Assembly (NCBI GenBank): GCA_023460085.1
Contig: JAEWRI010000016.1
Location: 1-12,233, forward strand
Direction: 5' to 3'
Length of the DNA stretch: 12,233 nucleotides
From: Bacillota bacterium
Lineage (GTDB): Bacteria > Bacillota > Clostridia > Christensenellales > SZUA-584
Below are positions 1-6,745 of this stretch, in pieces; the stretch's first letter is position 1, and each line of letters opens with the position of its first letter. A program made the position numbers and the translations under genes. The notes beneath the pieces were generated by a model that worked only from the letters and a program-made list of their open reading frames with translations, did not search any database and was not told where the DNA came from.

Positions 1-24
1 CCTTGAAAGTAACCGGTACGCCGC

Positions 25-52
25 TCGGCGCGTACAGGAGTCCGAGCCCTAC
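25..52 (-). repeat. Hairpin repeat unit B (imperfect copy)
   Basis: This 28-bp unit matches 343-370 at 27 of 28 positions. On the minus strand it reads GTAG, then GGCTCG, a 10-nt loop GACTCCTGTA, then CGCGCC. The single difference from the other copy breaks one stem pair, so this looks like a decayed copy. Confidence 0.75.
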
Positions 53-189
53 GGGATATGCGTAATCCGTAGGAGCGATATTACCCGCACGCGAGCACAA
101 TGGAACAAAAAGATGCCCGTCAGGATCTGCGACGGCAGTTATCCCTCATCCGCATACGGTCGTACATCGTCGTATGTCTCAGAAGTTGC

Positions 190-208
190 GGGCGACGAAA
201 AGTCGCCC
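190..208. repeat. Hairpin repeat unit C
   Basis: Perfect 7-bp inverted repeat GGGCGAC / GTCGCCC around a 5-nt loop GAAAA. On the minus strand it is preceded by GCAG, echoing the GTAG that precedes the other units. No T-run follows on either strand, so it is not a standard terminator. Confidence 0.65.
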
Positions 209-266
209 CTGCGATACGCAAACAGAAAAAACGATGCATCGCACACCGGTCTTATATCATCGTATC

Positions 267-293
267 CGTAGGGGACGGCCTCCCGGACGTTCC
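267..293 (+). repeat. Hairpin repeat unit D
   Basis: On the plus strand GTAG is followed by a 6-bp stem, GGGACG (272-277) pairing with CGTTCC (288-293) with one G-U pair, around a 10-nt loop. The layout (GTAG, 6-bp stem, 10-nt loop) equals that of units A and B although the stem and loop sequences differ and the orientation is opposite. Confidence 0.5.
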
Positions 294-342
294 GGCTGCC
301 GTAACGGTAACATCCTGCATCCCGTGTTACCCGCTGCGCACA

Positions 343-370
343 TCGGCGCGTACAGGAGTCCGCGCCCTAC
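343..370 (-). repeat. Hairpin repeat unit A (intact copy)
   Basis: On the minus strand this reads GTAG, then a perfect 6-bp stem GGCGCG / CGCGCC around the 10-nt loop GACTCCTGTA. It is nearly identical to 25-52. It lies about 25 bp beyond the stop codon of the SorC gene that ends at 395, but no T-run follows, so it is not a clear terminator. Confidence 0.75.
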
Positions 371-394
371 GACTATTCATGTTATTATTCACTA

Positions 395-1345
395 TTACCG
401 ATAGTTCAGCACGCTGGCGGCAGCCCTCTCGTCCGTGATCAGCACATCGATGTAGCGCCCGCGCAGTGCGCCCACGATGATATCCGCCTTGGGCTCACCC
501 GCGGCCACACCGATGACGGTGGGAATGCGCTTGAGATCATCCAGCGACACCGCGATCATGCGGTCGCACAGCGATGAATGGCAGCGGTGCCCGTTGATAT
601 CGATGTAACTGCCGCAGATATCCCCGACCGCGCCTTCGCTGATCAGCTTCTCCGAGTCTTCAAGGTTGATATGGCCCGATCGAAACTGCGCACTGAGTTC
701 GGGCTTGGTGGACCCCAGGCCGATGATGGCGAGATCGGTGCTCTTGATTTTCTGGAAGTGGCTCTTGATATGCGGCTCCTCCATCAGCAAATGGCGGAGG
801 ATCTTGCTCTGCACCATGAAGGGTGCCTGCAGAATATAGCTGTCGCCGCCCAGCGCCCTGCCGAGGTTCAATGCCATCATGCCCGCGTCAGTGTCGTTGG
901 TCTTGTTGCCCATGCCGCCCAGCAGTTGAATTACATCCGCCCTGACCGGGCTGTCCGGCTTAATGTGCTGAACGATGCTGTGAATGGTGGTGCCCCAGGC
1001 GATGCCGATGAGCATGCCGGGCGAAAGCAGCGACGCGATGTAATCCGCCGCGGCCTGCCCCACCTTCTCCTTATCGGCCTCTGCGCTGTGGCCCTGCGGC
1101 ACCACGATGGCGGCACGGATGCCGTACACATCGACGATGCGCTTGCCCAGCTCCTTGCCGTAGGACGAAACATCGTCGATGCGGATCTGCACGATGCCCT
1201 CGCGCACGCACGCGGAAAGCAGCCGCGATACGCTGGGCCTTGAAACATGAATCCGCTGCGCAATCTCTTCCTGCGAAAGGCCGTCGATATAGTACATCTT
1301 GGCAGCCATGATCATCGTGTCCCGCCTGTCCACCGCAATCACCAT
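395..1345 (-). CDS. SorC-family sugar-responsive transcriptional regulator (second copy)
   Basis: Encodes 316 residues, the usual SorC-family length. A helix-turn-helix lies near residues 24-47 (SQEEIAQ...SRPSVSRLL), followed by a phosphosugar-binding domain from about residue 60 to the end, with family motifs GIAWGTT (115-121), LLGGMGN and a C-terminal VGALRGRYIDVLITD block. Proteins of this family are tetrameric DNA-binding regulators that respond to phosphorylated sugars. The start at 1345 is supported because GIAWGT falls at the same residue number (115-120) in the other SorC protein of the window. It is odd that AAAGG directly abuts this ATG, leaving almost no Shine-Dalgarno spacing; GTG at 1333 is an alternative. 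The gene lies 208 bp after the kinase and probably has its own promoter. It is a clear paralogue of the regulator at 9773-10732. Its specific inducer is unknown. Confidence 0.9.
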   Translation of the reverse strand: MVIAVDRRDTMIMAAKMYYIDGLSQEEIAQRIHVSRPSVSRLLSACVREGIVQIRIDDVSSYGKELGKRIVDVYGIRAAIVVPQGHSAEADKEKVGQAAADYIASLLSPGMLIGIAWGTTIHSIVQHIKPDSPVRADVIQLLGGMGNKTNDTDAGMMALNLGRALGGDSYILQAPFMVQSKILRHLLMEEPHIKSHFQKIKSTDLAIIGLGSTKPELSAQFRSGHINLEDSEKLISEGAVGDICGSYIDINGHRCHSSLCDRMIAVSLDDLKRIPTVIGVAAGEPKADIIVGALRGRYIDVLITDERAAASVLNYR

Positions 1346-1357
1346 CCTTTGGAATTC

Positions 1358-1386
1358 ATGATACTATATGGCGGCACAGGAAGCAA
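1358..1386 (-). promoter_or_regulatory. Candidate sigma-A promoter for the second SorC gene
   Basis: TTGCTT (1381-1386), a 17-bp spacer and TATCAT (1358-1363). The -10 is good and the -35 poor. A start about 7 nt after the -10 would leave a leader of only about 5 nt before the ATG at 1345, which is unusual. An alternative -10, TAAAAT (1389-1394), lies further upstream with a poor -35. Confidence 0.35.
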
Positions 1387-1415
1387 GTATTTTATTTCAT
1401 TGCTTTTTTCAGTTT

Positions 1416-1427
1416 GCACATATGTTC
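1416..1427. promoter_or_regulatory. Weak copy of the shared operator-like motif
   Basis: The minus strand reads GAACATATGTGC, with the perfect 8-bp core ACATATGT (1418-1425). The same 8-mer occurs twice more in the window (11797-11804 and 11832-11839), both times in the epimerase promoter region. It lies about 70-80 bp upstream of the second SorC gene, beside its candidate promoters. Confidence 0.4.
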
Positions 1428-1454
1428 ATCACTCATTGCGCCAATATAAAGCAA

Positions 1455-1479
1455 GGCACCGAACCGGTAGCTCAGTGCC
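1455..1479 (-). terminator. Possible weak terminator after the kinase gene
   Basis: On the minus strand GGCACTG pairs with CGGTGCC (7 bp with one G-U) around an 11-nt loop, followed by TTGCTTTATATT. It lies about 75 bp beyond the kinase stop codon and before the second SorC gene. The stem is short and the T tract is interrupted, so read-through is likely. Confidence 0.35.
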
Positions 1480-1553
1480 CAAAGTGGGGAGATAGATATG
1501 AGGTATTGCACCTTTTATAGCGAAACCCTGCTGAAACCCCTGCGTCTTCCTCT

Positions 1554-3053
1554 TTAAGCGCCTGCGCATTCCCACAGGGGCTTCAGGCAATCGATAGCCC
1601 GGCAATAGCGCCGGTACTTCTCATCATAAACCGCCTTCTTTGCGCTGTCGGGCATAACCACCCGCGATACCTTCGAAAATGTTCTGGAGGCTTCGCGCAG
1701 CGACGGAAAACAGCCCGCGGCCACACCGGCACACATCGCGACGCCCAGCGTACCCAGCTCCGCGTTGTCCGACACCTCCACCGGGTACCCCAGCGCGTCG
1801 GCAAACATCTGCACCCATACGCCGGAGCGCGTAACCCCACCCGCCATACGTACGGCTTCGGGCTTGCCGCGCAGCGCCAGCAGCCGTTCCACATGCATAC
1901 GATGCGAGAAAACGACCCCCTCGTACACGGCGCGCAGCAGGTGCGCGCGCGTATGCCAGCCGGACATGCCAAGGAATCCTCCCGTCGCGTCCGGGCCGGA
2001 ATTGGTACCATACAGGAACGGCAGAAACAGCACGTCGCTGTCCTCGGGCGCGGTCGACTGCACGAGCGCGTTGGCGGCTTCGTACCCCGCCTGTCCCGTA
2101 CCTGCACCGCATTCCCGCAGCACCCATTCGAGGTTGCTTGCCGAGGTCATGCTGCCGTCCGTCACGAGGTAATACCCATCCAGGCAGTAAACCGAAGTCA
2201 GCAGCAGCTCCGGCGAAGCCAGCGGCTGTCTGGAGATGAACTCGTTGATACCCCACGTACCCGCGATGACGCAAAGTCGGCTCTCCTCCGTGAGGCCCGT
2301 CGCGATAGCGCACGAGGTGAGGTCGATGAGCCCTCCGGCCACCGGAATCCCCTCCGGCAGTCCCGTCAGGTCGGCAGCTTCTGCGGTGACGTGTCCGCAC
2401 ACCGCGCACGAGGGCGTTAACGGCGGCAGCAGACGCGCGCAGTGTCCGATGCCCATCGCTTCGAGTATGCCATAATCGTAATCGCGTTTGCCCTGATCCA
2501 GCACGCACGCCGCGGACATATTCGTGATCTCGCCATACGCCCTGCCCGTCAGCCGAAGCCGTATGAAATCAATACACCCCAGCGCCCACTTCGCGCGCGC
2601 CAACAGTTCCGGCCTGTTGTCGGACAGCCACGCCAGCAGCGGCGGCAGCTGCCCCGGGTACAGCGCCTGCATCACTTTCGGATATATCGCGTCCAGTATA
2701 CCCTCACGCCGGAAGCGCTCCACATAGTCTTTTGCGCGCATGTCGGTGGAGTAGATGCCGTTCATCACAGACCGCAGCGCCTCGTCCACGAGATACAGCC
2801 CGTTGCCATGGCCCGAAACCGACACGCAGGCGATGGAATTGGGGTGTATGCCCGCGCGCACGATCACCTCGCGCACAACGGCGCAGTTGGCTGCCCAGAG
2901 CGCATCCGTATCGCGCTCAACGATGCCGCCGCGGCCGAGTATCGTCGGTACCTCCTGTGACGCGAAAGCCGCGGCTTCGCCGCTTTCGCAGTAAAGCCCG
3001 GCTTTCACATACGTACCGCCGTTATCGAGCCCCAGCAGATATTGCCTGCTCAT
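1554..3053 (-). CDS. FGGY-family carbohydrate kinase, L-xylulose kinase (LyxK)-like
   Basis: A 499-residue ATP-dependent sugar kinase of usual FGGY length. Visible features are the N-terminal phosphate-binding loop GLDNGGT (8-13), the catalytic aspartate D244 in AGGLIDL, GTWG (265-268), the nucleotide-binding block AGGVTRSGVWVQMFAD (404-419) and GTLG (434-437). From memory of the E. coli LyxK sequence, the segments FLPFLYGTN (343-351) and HTRAHLLRAVYEGVVFSH (367-384) match it very closely. LyxK phosphorylates L-xylulose and 3-keto-L-gulonate, so one of these or a related ketose is the likely substrate. The ATG at 3053 is preferred over the one at 3062 because GGAG lies 10 nt before it but only 1 nt before the upstream ATG. 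The ribosome binding site is only a few bases from the cupin stop codon, so translation is probably coupled. Xylulokinase or ribulokinase activity cannot be excluded. Confidence 0.88.
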   Translation of the reverse strand: MSRQYLLGLDNGGTYVKAGLYCESGEAAAFASQEVPTILGRGGIVERDTDALWAANCAVVREVIVRAGIHPNSIACVSVSGHGNGLYLVDEALRSVMNGIYSTDMRAKDYVERFRREGILDAIYPKVMQALYPGQLPPLLAWLSDNRPELLARAKWALGCIDFIRLRLTGRAYGEITNMSAACVLDQGKRDYDYGILEAMGIGHCARLLPPLTPSCAVCGHVTAEAADLTGLPEGIPVAGGLIDLTSCAIATGLTEESRLCVIAGTWGINEFISRQPLASPELLLTSVYCLDGYYLVTDGSMTSASNLEWVLRECGAGTGQAGYEAANALVQSTAPEDSDVLFLPFLYGTNSGPDATGGFLGMSGWHTRAHLLRAVYEGVVFSHRMHVERLLALRGKPEAVRMAGGVTRSGVWVQMFADALGYPVEVSDNAELGTLGVAMCAGVAAGCFPSLREASRTFSKVSRVVMPDSAKKAVYDEKYRRYCRAIDCLKPLWECAGA

Positions 3054-3069
3054 CCGACACATTCTCCTT

Positions 3070-3582
3070 CTAGTCTGTCAGTTCGTCCACGATGCGTACG
3101 CGCTTCTCCTCCGGAATGGTGAGGCACACGCAATCGTTGGCGTAGGTACGCTCCGGCAGGGCGCACAGTATGTGCACTTCGCCGCAGCCATACGGAAATC
3201 CTGCCTGATGCCACACACCCGGCCGCGTCACCACTACAGTGCCCTTGGGTATCAGAAACACTTCAATGCGGTCCCATGGCTGCTCATCTTCGGGGCACGC
3301 GGGTGCGACATGCATCAGATAGTCGCCATCCAAGCACAGTATCGCCTCGCCCGTGTGGTTGTGGTACTCGGCATTTTCCGGCACCCACTGCGGCCTCGCC
3401 TTCACAACGCATGCCGAATACGAGACGGCTTCGACAAGCCCCAAAGGCTGCTGTACCATGTCACGGAAGAACTCCACGGGCGGTGCACCCAGCTTCGGCC
3501 CTTCGGGGTTCAATATGCTCGCAAACGTACCGTAAGGAGCAAACGCGTCGCGCGTCAGCTTTCTGATTTTAATTTCCTTCAT
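3070..3582 (-). CDS. Cupin of the ureidoglycolate lyase (AllA)-like family
   Basis: A 170-residue single-domain protein. The start (KLTRDAFAPYG, 8-18) and the cupin core resemble AllA: HNHTGEA (74-80) supplies possible metal ligands H74, H76 and E79, and VFLIPKGTVVVTRPGVWHQ (108-126) supplies H125. AllA itself cleaves ureidoglycolate, but no other purine or allantoin gene is present here and all neighbours act on sugars. A role as a sugar isomerase, mutarotase or lactonase-like cupin is therefore more plausible; this is inference. ATG 3582 is chosen over GTG 3585 because GGAGG lies 5 nt before the ATG. The GGAGG begins right after the reductase stop codon, and the kinase follows with its ribosome binding site in the gene's last bases, so the three genes are tightly coupled. 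Confidence 0.75.
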   Translation of the reverse strand: MKEIKIRKLTRDAFAPYGTFASILNPEGPKLGAPPVEFFRDMVQQPLGLVEAVSYSACVVKARPQWVPENAEYHNHTGEAILCLDGDYLMHVAPACPEDEQPWDRIEVFLIPKGTVVVTRPGVWHQAGFPYGCGEVHILCALPERTYANDCVCLTIPEEKRVRIVDELTD

Positions 3583-3596
3583 CACTGCCTCCGGCG

Positions 3597-4541
3597 TTAC
3601 GCCATCATCTCTTTATACTTGGCCTCAATATGCGCGATTTCGTCCGCAGTCAATTCCCAATCCGCCGCGCTGGCGTTCTCGTACGCCATCTCAGGTGTCG
3701 TCGCACCCATCAGAGAGCACGTCACACCCGGCTGAGAGAGCACCCAGTTGATGGACACCTGAGCAACCGTCGTACCCCTGTCCCCCGCAATGCCGCGCAG
3801 CACATCAAGGAACTTCTGGCACTTGGACCACATCGGCTCCTCGTAGAAAGAATAGAACGCCGAACGCAGCTCCTTGCCGCCCGTTACCGGCTTTTCCATC
3901 TTTCCCGTGAGTATGCCGCCGCCCAGCGATCCGTAGGTGATAACGCCCACGCCGTTCTTCTTGCACATCGGAAGTATTCCGTTATCAATCGAAGCGCGGT
4001 TCAGCATGTTAAGCGGAGGCTGTGCAACCGATATGTCCGCAATGTCGATGCCCTTCTGTATCAGCGTCGTATCAAAGTTCGATACGCCGATTGCGCGGAT
4101 CTTCCCCTCCTCCTTGAACTTGACCATCAATGCCAGCGCATCGTCGATGCTGTTATTGAGATCAGGCCAGTGTATGAAGTAAAGATCGATGTAGTCCGTC
4201 TGCAGCCGGCGGAGGGAATCCTCCAGCTCGCGCCGCATGATGTTGGTATTGAGACAGCGCACGTATTCTCCGTCGATGCGCAGCACACCCAGCTTCGTCG
4301 CCAGCACGACCTTGTCGCGCAGGCCTTTGATGGCTTTCGCCACCACTTTCTCCGAAGCACCGTCCAGTCCGTACGCCGCCGCGGTGTCCACCATGTTGAC
4401 ACCCGCGTCGATGGACGCGCGAATGGCGTCGATGGAAAGCTTCTCGTCCACTTCACCGAAAAAGTCGTTGCCCATCTCCCATGTGCCCTGTCCGATGACG
4501 GAGATGTCGATGCCGCTGTTGCCCATTCTCCTGTATTTCAT
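3597..4541 (-). CDS. Aldo/keto reductase
   Basis: A 314-residue NAD(P)H-dependent oxidoreductase with a TIM-barrel fold, of usual family length. The full catalytic tetrad is visible: D52 and Y57 (VDTAAAYG), K83 (ATKLG) and H124 (FIHWPD). Later motifs are IGVSNF (151-156) for the barrel and GSLGGGILTGK (204-214) near the cofactor site. General style is that of the IolS/YdbC-like reductases found in sugar and polyol clusters. It probably interconverts a polyol or aldose with its oxidised form before phosphorylation; substrate and direction are not decided by the sequence. The ATG at 4541 has GGAGG 7 nt upstream. It is separated from the preceding permease by 127 bp containing hairpins, so it may be expressed at a different level from the transporter. 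Confidence 0.9.
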   Translation of the reverse strand: MKYRRMGNSGIDISVIGQGTWEMGNDFFGEVDEKLSIDAIRASIDAGVNMVDTAAAYGLDGASEKVVAKAIKGLRDKVVLATKLGVLRIDGEYVRCLNTNIMRRELEDSLRRLQTDYIDLYFIHWPDLNNSIDDALALMVKFKEEGKIRAIGVSNFDTTLIQKGIDIADISVAQPPLNMLNRASIDNGILPMCKKNGVGVITYGSLGGGILTGKMEKPVTGGKELRSAFYSFYEEPMWSKCQKFLDVLRGIAGDRGTTVAQVSINWVLSQPGVTCSLMGATTPEMAYENASAADWELTADEIAHIEAKYKEMMA

Positions 4542-4589
4542 GTTTCAACCTCCATCTATTATTTTCGTTAATGATATTACTGCCGATTG

Positions 4590-4621
4590 CCCGCCTTCAC
4601 AGCGGGACGACATTTTCCCGC
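4590..4621 (-). other. Overlapping hairpins between permease and reductase genes
   Basis: The minus strand contains GCGGGA / TCCCGC (4602-4607 with 4616-4621, 8-nt loop). It also contains an overlapping alternative, CCCGC / GCGGG (4590-4594 with 4602-4606, 7-nt loop). Both share the block near 4602-4606, so only one can form at a time. No T-run follows, so RNA processing or stability is more likely than termination. This sits in the longest gap inside the operon. Confidence 0.4.
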
Positions 4622-4668
4622 GTCCTTGCCTCAGGCCATCGAATCGCCAGTGTTCAACGCTCTCTGCC

Positions 4669-5700
4669 CTATGCCGTGACGCTTTCCTGCGAAACCACAT
4701 GGTTGAGCGCCACCGCCAGTACCAGCACGATGCCTATCGCCAGCGACTGCCAGTAATCCGGTATTACGCCCTTGAGTCCCTGCGTCAGACAGACGATGAC
4801 GAGCGCGCCGATCACCGACTTCACCACGGAGCCCTCGCCGCCGGTAAATGCGGTGCCGCCCAGCAGCACGGCGATGATCGCCTGGGTCTCGAGGCCTTTC
4901 CCCGTGTTGGGTTCCCCGACGCTGGAGTAACTGGCGTTGGCGACGCCTGCCAAGGCTGTCAACACGCCCATCAGCATATACACGCCCCATATGGTCTTTA
5001 CCACGTTGACGCCCGAAAGCTCCGCCGCGGTGCGGTTGCCTCCGATGGCGGCGACGTACTTGCCGAGCACGGTGCGGCGCTGCAGCACCACCAGCAGCAC
5101 GATGACGAGCACGGCAACGATCATCGCCCATGACAGGCCATGAAGCTGCGGAATTGAAGGGAACGCGTCGCCGCGGGTAAAATCGTTGATCCATTCGGGC
5201 ATTTTCAGCGTATCGGTGCTCTGTATGGACGATATGCCCTCCGGCACGAGATAACGCGCGATGCCCTGGTACACGCTCATGGTAATCAGCGTGGCGATAA
5301 CCGGCGTGATCCGCATCTGCATGACGAGCCACCCGTTGATGCCGCCCGAAACAACTCCCAGCACCAGTGTCAGCAGCAGCGCGGGCCAGAAGCCCATGCC
5401 GCCGCGTACGAGAATTGCGAAAAACACCGTCGTCAGGCTCAGCATGCTGCCCACTGAAAGGTCGATGTTGCCCGAAATCATAATGAAAGTAAAGCACGCG
5501 CTTACGATGATCACCGGAACCGACATCATGAGTATGCGCATGATATTGTCCGCATACAGAAAGTTGCCGCGCTGGAACAGGTCGCCCTTGATGAGGCTTA
5601 AAGCTGCGACGACCAGCAGCAATATGACATAGACGTATATGGCCTTTACGGAACGTTTGGCGCGCTCTCTGCCGCCGATTGTGTTGCTCTTTTCATTCAT
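4669..5700 (-). CDS. ABC sugar transporter permease, RbsC-like (first of two)
   Basis: A 343-residue integral membrane protein of the branched-chain amino acid/ribose permease superfamily (BPD_transp_2). It is strongly hydrophobic with about 8-10 predicted membrane segments. It carries the family signature GNIDLSVGS in the N-terminal third and an EAA-like coupling segment GGNRTAAELSGVNV that contacts the ATPase. The conserved LLGGTAFTGGEGSV block follows near the C-terminal third. It presumably pairs with the other permease to form the channel. The start is ambiguous: ATG 5700 has AAAGGG 8 nt upstream, while GTG 5709 would also have a usable AAGGG. The gene begins 18-27 nt after the stop of the preceding permease, consistent with one operon and coupled translation. 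Confidence 0.92.
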   Translation of the reverse strand: MNEKSNTIGGRERAKRSVKAIYVYVILLLVVAALSLIKGDLFQRGNFLYADNIMRILMMSVPVIIVSACFTFIMISGNIDLSVGSMLSLTTVFFAILVRGGMGFWPALLLTLVLGVVSGGINGWLVMQMRITPVIATLITMSVYQGIARYLVPEGISSIQSTDTLKMPEWINDFTRGDAFPSIPQLHGLSWAMIVAVLVIVLLVVLQRRTVLGKYVAAIGGNRTAAELSGVNVVKTIWGVYMLMGVLTALAGVANASYSSVGEPNTGKGLETQAIIAVLLGGTAFTGGEGSVVKSVIGALVIVCLTQGLKGVIPDYWQSLAIGIVLVLAVALNHVVSQESVTA

Positions 5701-5727
5701 ACCGCTCACCCTTTCCCTTCGCCGCCG

Positions 5728-6744
5728 TCACTTGTTTCTTCTGTCCAGCGCATAGCGCTGCGCGAGTATGGCGAGGAATGTGACCACGCCCTTCAATATG
5801 AACTGCCATTCGGGCCGCAGCAGCAGACTGGTGGCCGCGGAAGTAACGACGCCGATGATAAACGCGCCGACCACCGTACCTGCCACAGAGCCGAAGCCGC
5901 CATTGATACTCGTTCCGCCCAGCAGCGTGACCACGAGCGCGTCGAACTCGAAGCCGCTGCCTCTGGCCGACATGCCCGTGCGCGTTTCCGACGCGAGCAT
6001 GATACCCGTAACGCCCGCCAGCAGCGCGCTCAGCAGATACAGCAGCGTAATGTGGCGTTCCACCTTGATTCCGGAGAGCCGCGCCGCTTCACGGTTTGCG
6101 CCGATGAGGTACGTCCTGCGGCCAAACACCGTCTTTTTTTCCACAAACAGCGCCATCACCACCAGCGCAAAAGCGATGACCACCGCAATCTTGATAGGCC
6201 CTATCAGTGTAAGGTTGCCAACCACACCAAACACATCCGGCAGCCCCGCGCTGCGCTGCGCACCCTGCGTGATGACCTGCGCAATGCCGCGTGCAATGGA
6301 CATGGTGCCAAGCGTGATAATAATAGAAGCTACGCGCATCTTTGCGATGAAAAACGCGTTGATGGCTCCGATTCCCAGGCTCGCCAGCAGTGCCAGCATC
6401 ACGCTTACGCCGTAACTCATGCCAAGGCCCGTTGCCAGCTCCGAGAAGCCCGCTTTCTGCGTCTGGCAGAAGTACGCGCACAACACACCCGACATCGCGA
6501 TGATACCGCCCACCGACATATCAAAATGACCGGTGATTAAAAGGAACGTTACTCCGATGCCGAGAATGACGATAAACCAGTTGTTCGCCAGCAAATTGAG
6601 CGCGATCTGCACCGAAAAGTACTTCGGGATGAGCAGGCTGGCCAGCGCGAAGGCAGCAATGAGCACCAAGAACATGGACAAATTAATGAAGCTCTCGTTG
6701 CTCATCTTCCCCCGTTTTTTGATTTGCACTTCGTTGTTCCCCAC
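5728..6744 (-). CDS. ABC sugar transporter permease, RbsC-like (second of two)
   Basis: A membrane permease of about 325-338 residues in the same superfamily as the neighbour, with signature TGHFDMSVGG in place of the usual GGIDLSVGS, an EAA-like segment GANREAARLSGIKV and the conserved LLGGTSINGGFGSV block. The pair shares layout but differs throughout, so this looks like a heterodimeric channel rather than a recent duplication. The open frame continues upstream to 6924 inside the ATPase gene, but that extension is an out-of-frame shadow. GTG 6744 is chosen because it starts 1 nt after the ATPase stop codon, with GGGAGGGG upstream inside the ATPase end, and gives a basic N-terminus (KKRGK). 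GTG 6729 and ATG 6705 (MSNESFINL) remain possible. Confidence 0.88.
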   Translation of the reverse strand: MGNNEVQIKKRGKMSNESFINLSMFLVLIAAFALASLLIPKYFSVQIALNLLANNWFIVILGIGVTFLLITGHFDMSVGGIIAMSGVLCAYFCQTQKAGFSELATGLGMSYGVSVMLALLASLGIGAINAFFIAKMRVASIIITLGTMSIARGIAQVITQGAQRSAGLPDVFGVVGNLTLIGPIKIAVVIAFALVVMALFVEKKTVFGRRTYLIGANREAARLSGIKVERHITLLYLLSALLAGVTGIMLASETRTGMSARGSGFEFDALVVTLLGGTSINGGFGSVAGTVVGAFIIGVVTSAATSLLLRPEWQFILKGVVTFLAILAQRYALDRRNK

Positions 6745-6745
6745 T

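Larger units (their letters stand above)
1..394. other. Gene-free stretch with hairpin repeats
   Basis: No convincing gene was found on either strand. The open frames here (for example plus strand 100-438) have low-complexity, arginine-rich translations with no recognisable domain and no ribosome binding site. The stretch holds at least four short GC-rich hairpin units, listed separately. On the minus strand, downstream of the SorC gene that ends at 395, a small palindrome CGATGCATCG is followed by six T residues (about 226-242). This could be a weak terminator, but its stem is only about 4 bp. The left edge may be the flank of another gene outside the window. Confidence 0.6.

Noticed and set aside
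1..394. CRISPR array
   Set aside because: The repeated units differ in sequence and orientation and have no regular spacer length, and no cas gene is present.
100..438. Plus-strand 112-codon open frame at the left edge
   Set aside because: Runs through hairpin repeats, has no ribosome binding site or domain, and overlaps the SorC 3' end.
578..1243. Long plus-strand open frame (221 codons) opposite the second SorC gene
   Set aside because: It is the antisense shadow of a clear SorC gene, with no family match and no ribosome binding site.
1381..1409. Plus-strand terminator AAGCAA/TTGCTT followed by T residues
   Set aside because: The stem is 6 bp and AT-rich with a 13-nt loop, and no plus-strand gene ends here.
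1461..1500. tRNA-like stretch containing GGTAGCTCAG
   Set aside because: It resembles a tRNA D-arm, but no acceptor stem, anticodon arm or T-loop can be drawn around it.
3630..4571. Long plus-strand open frame (313 codons) opposite the aldo/keto reductase
   Set aside because: The reductase has all catalytic residues and a good start; the antisense product is arginine/histidine-rich with no domain.
4542..4600. Separate promoter for the reductase gene
   Set aside because: A TATCAT hexamer is present, but no acceptable -35 lies 16-18 bp upstream.
4237..5133. Plus-strand open frame spanning the end of the permease and the reductase start
   Set aside because: Antisense shadow crossing two real genes and the gap between them; composition is not protein-like.
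4631..5497. Minus-strand open frame in another frame of the first permease
   Set aside because: Arginine/histidine-rich shadow within a well-supported permease gene.
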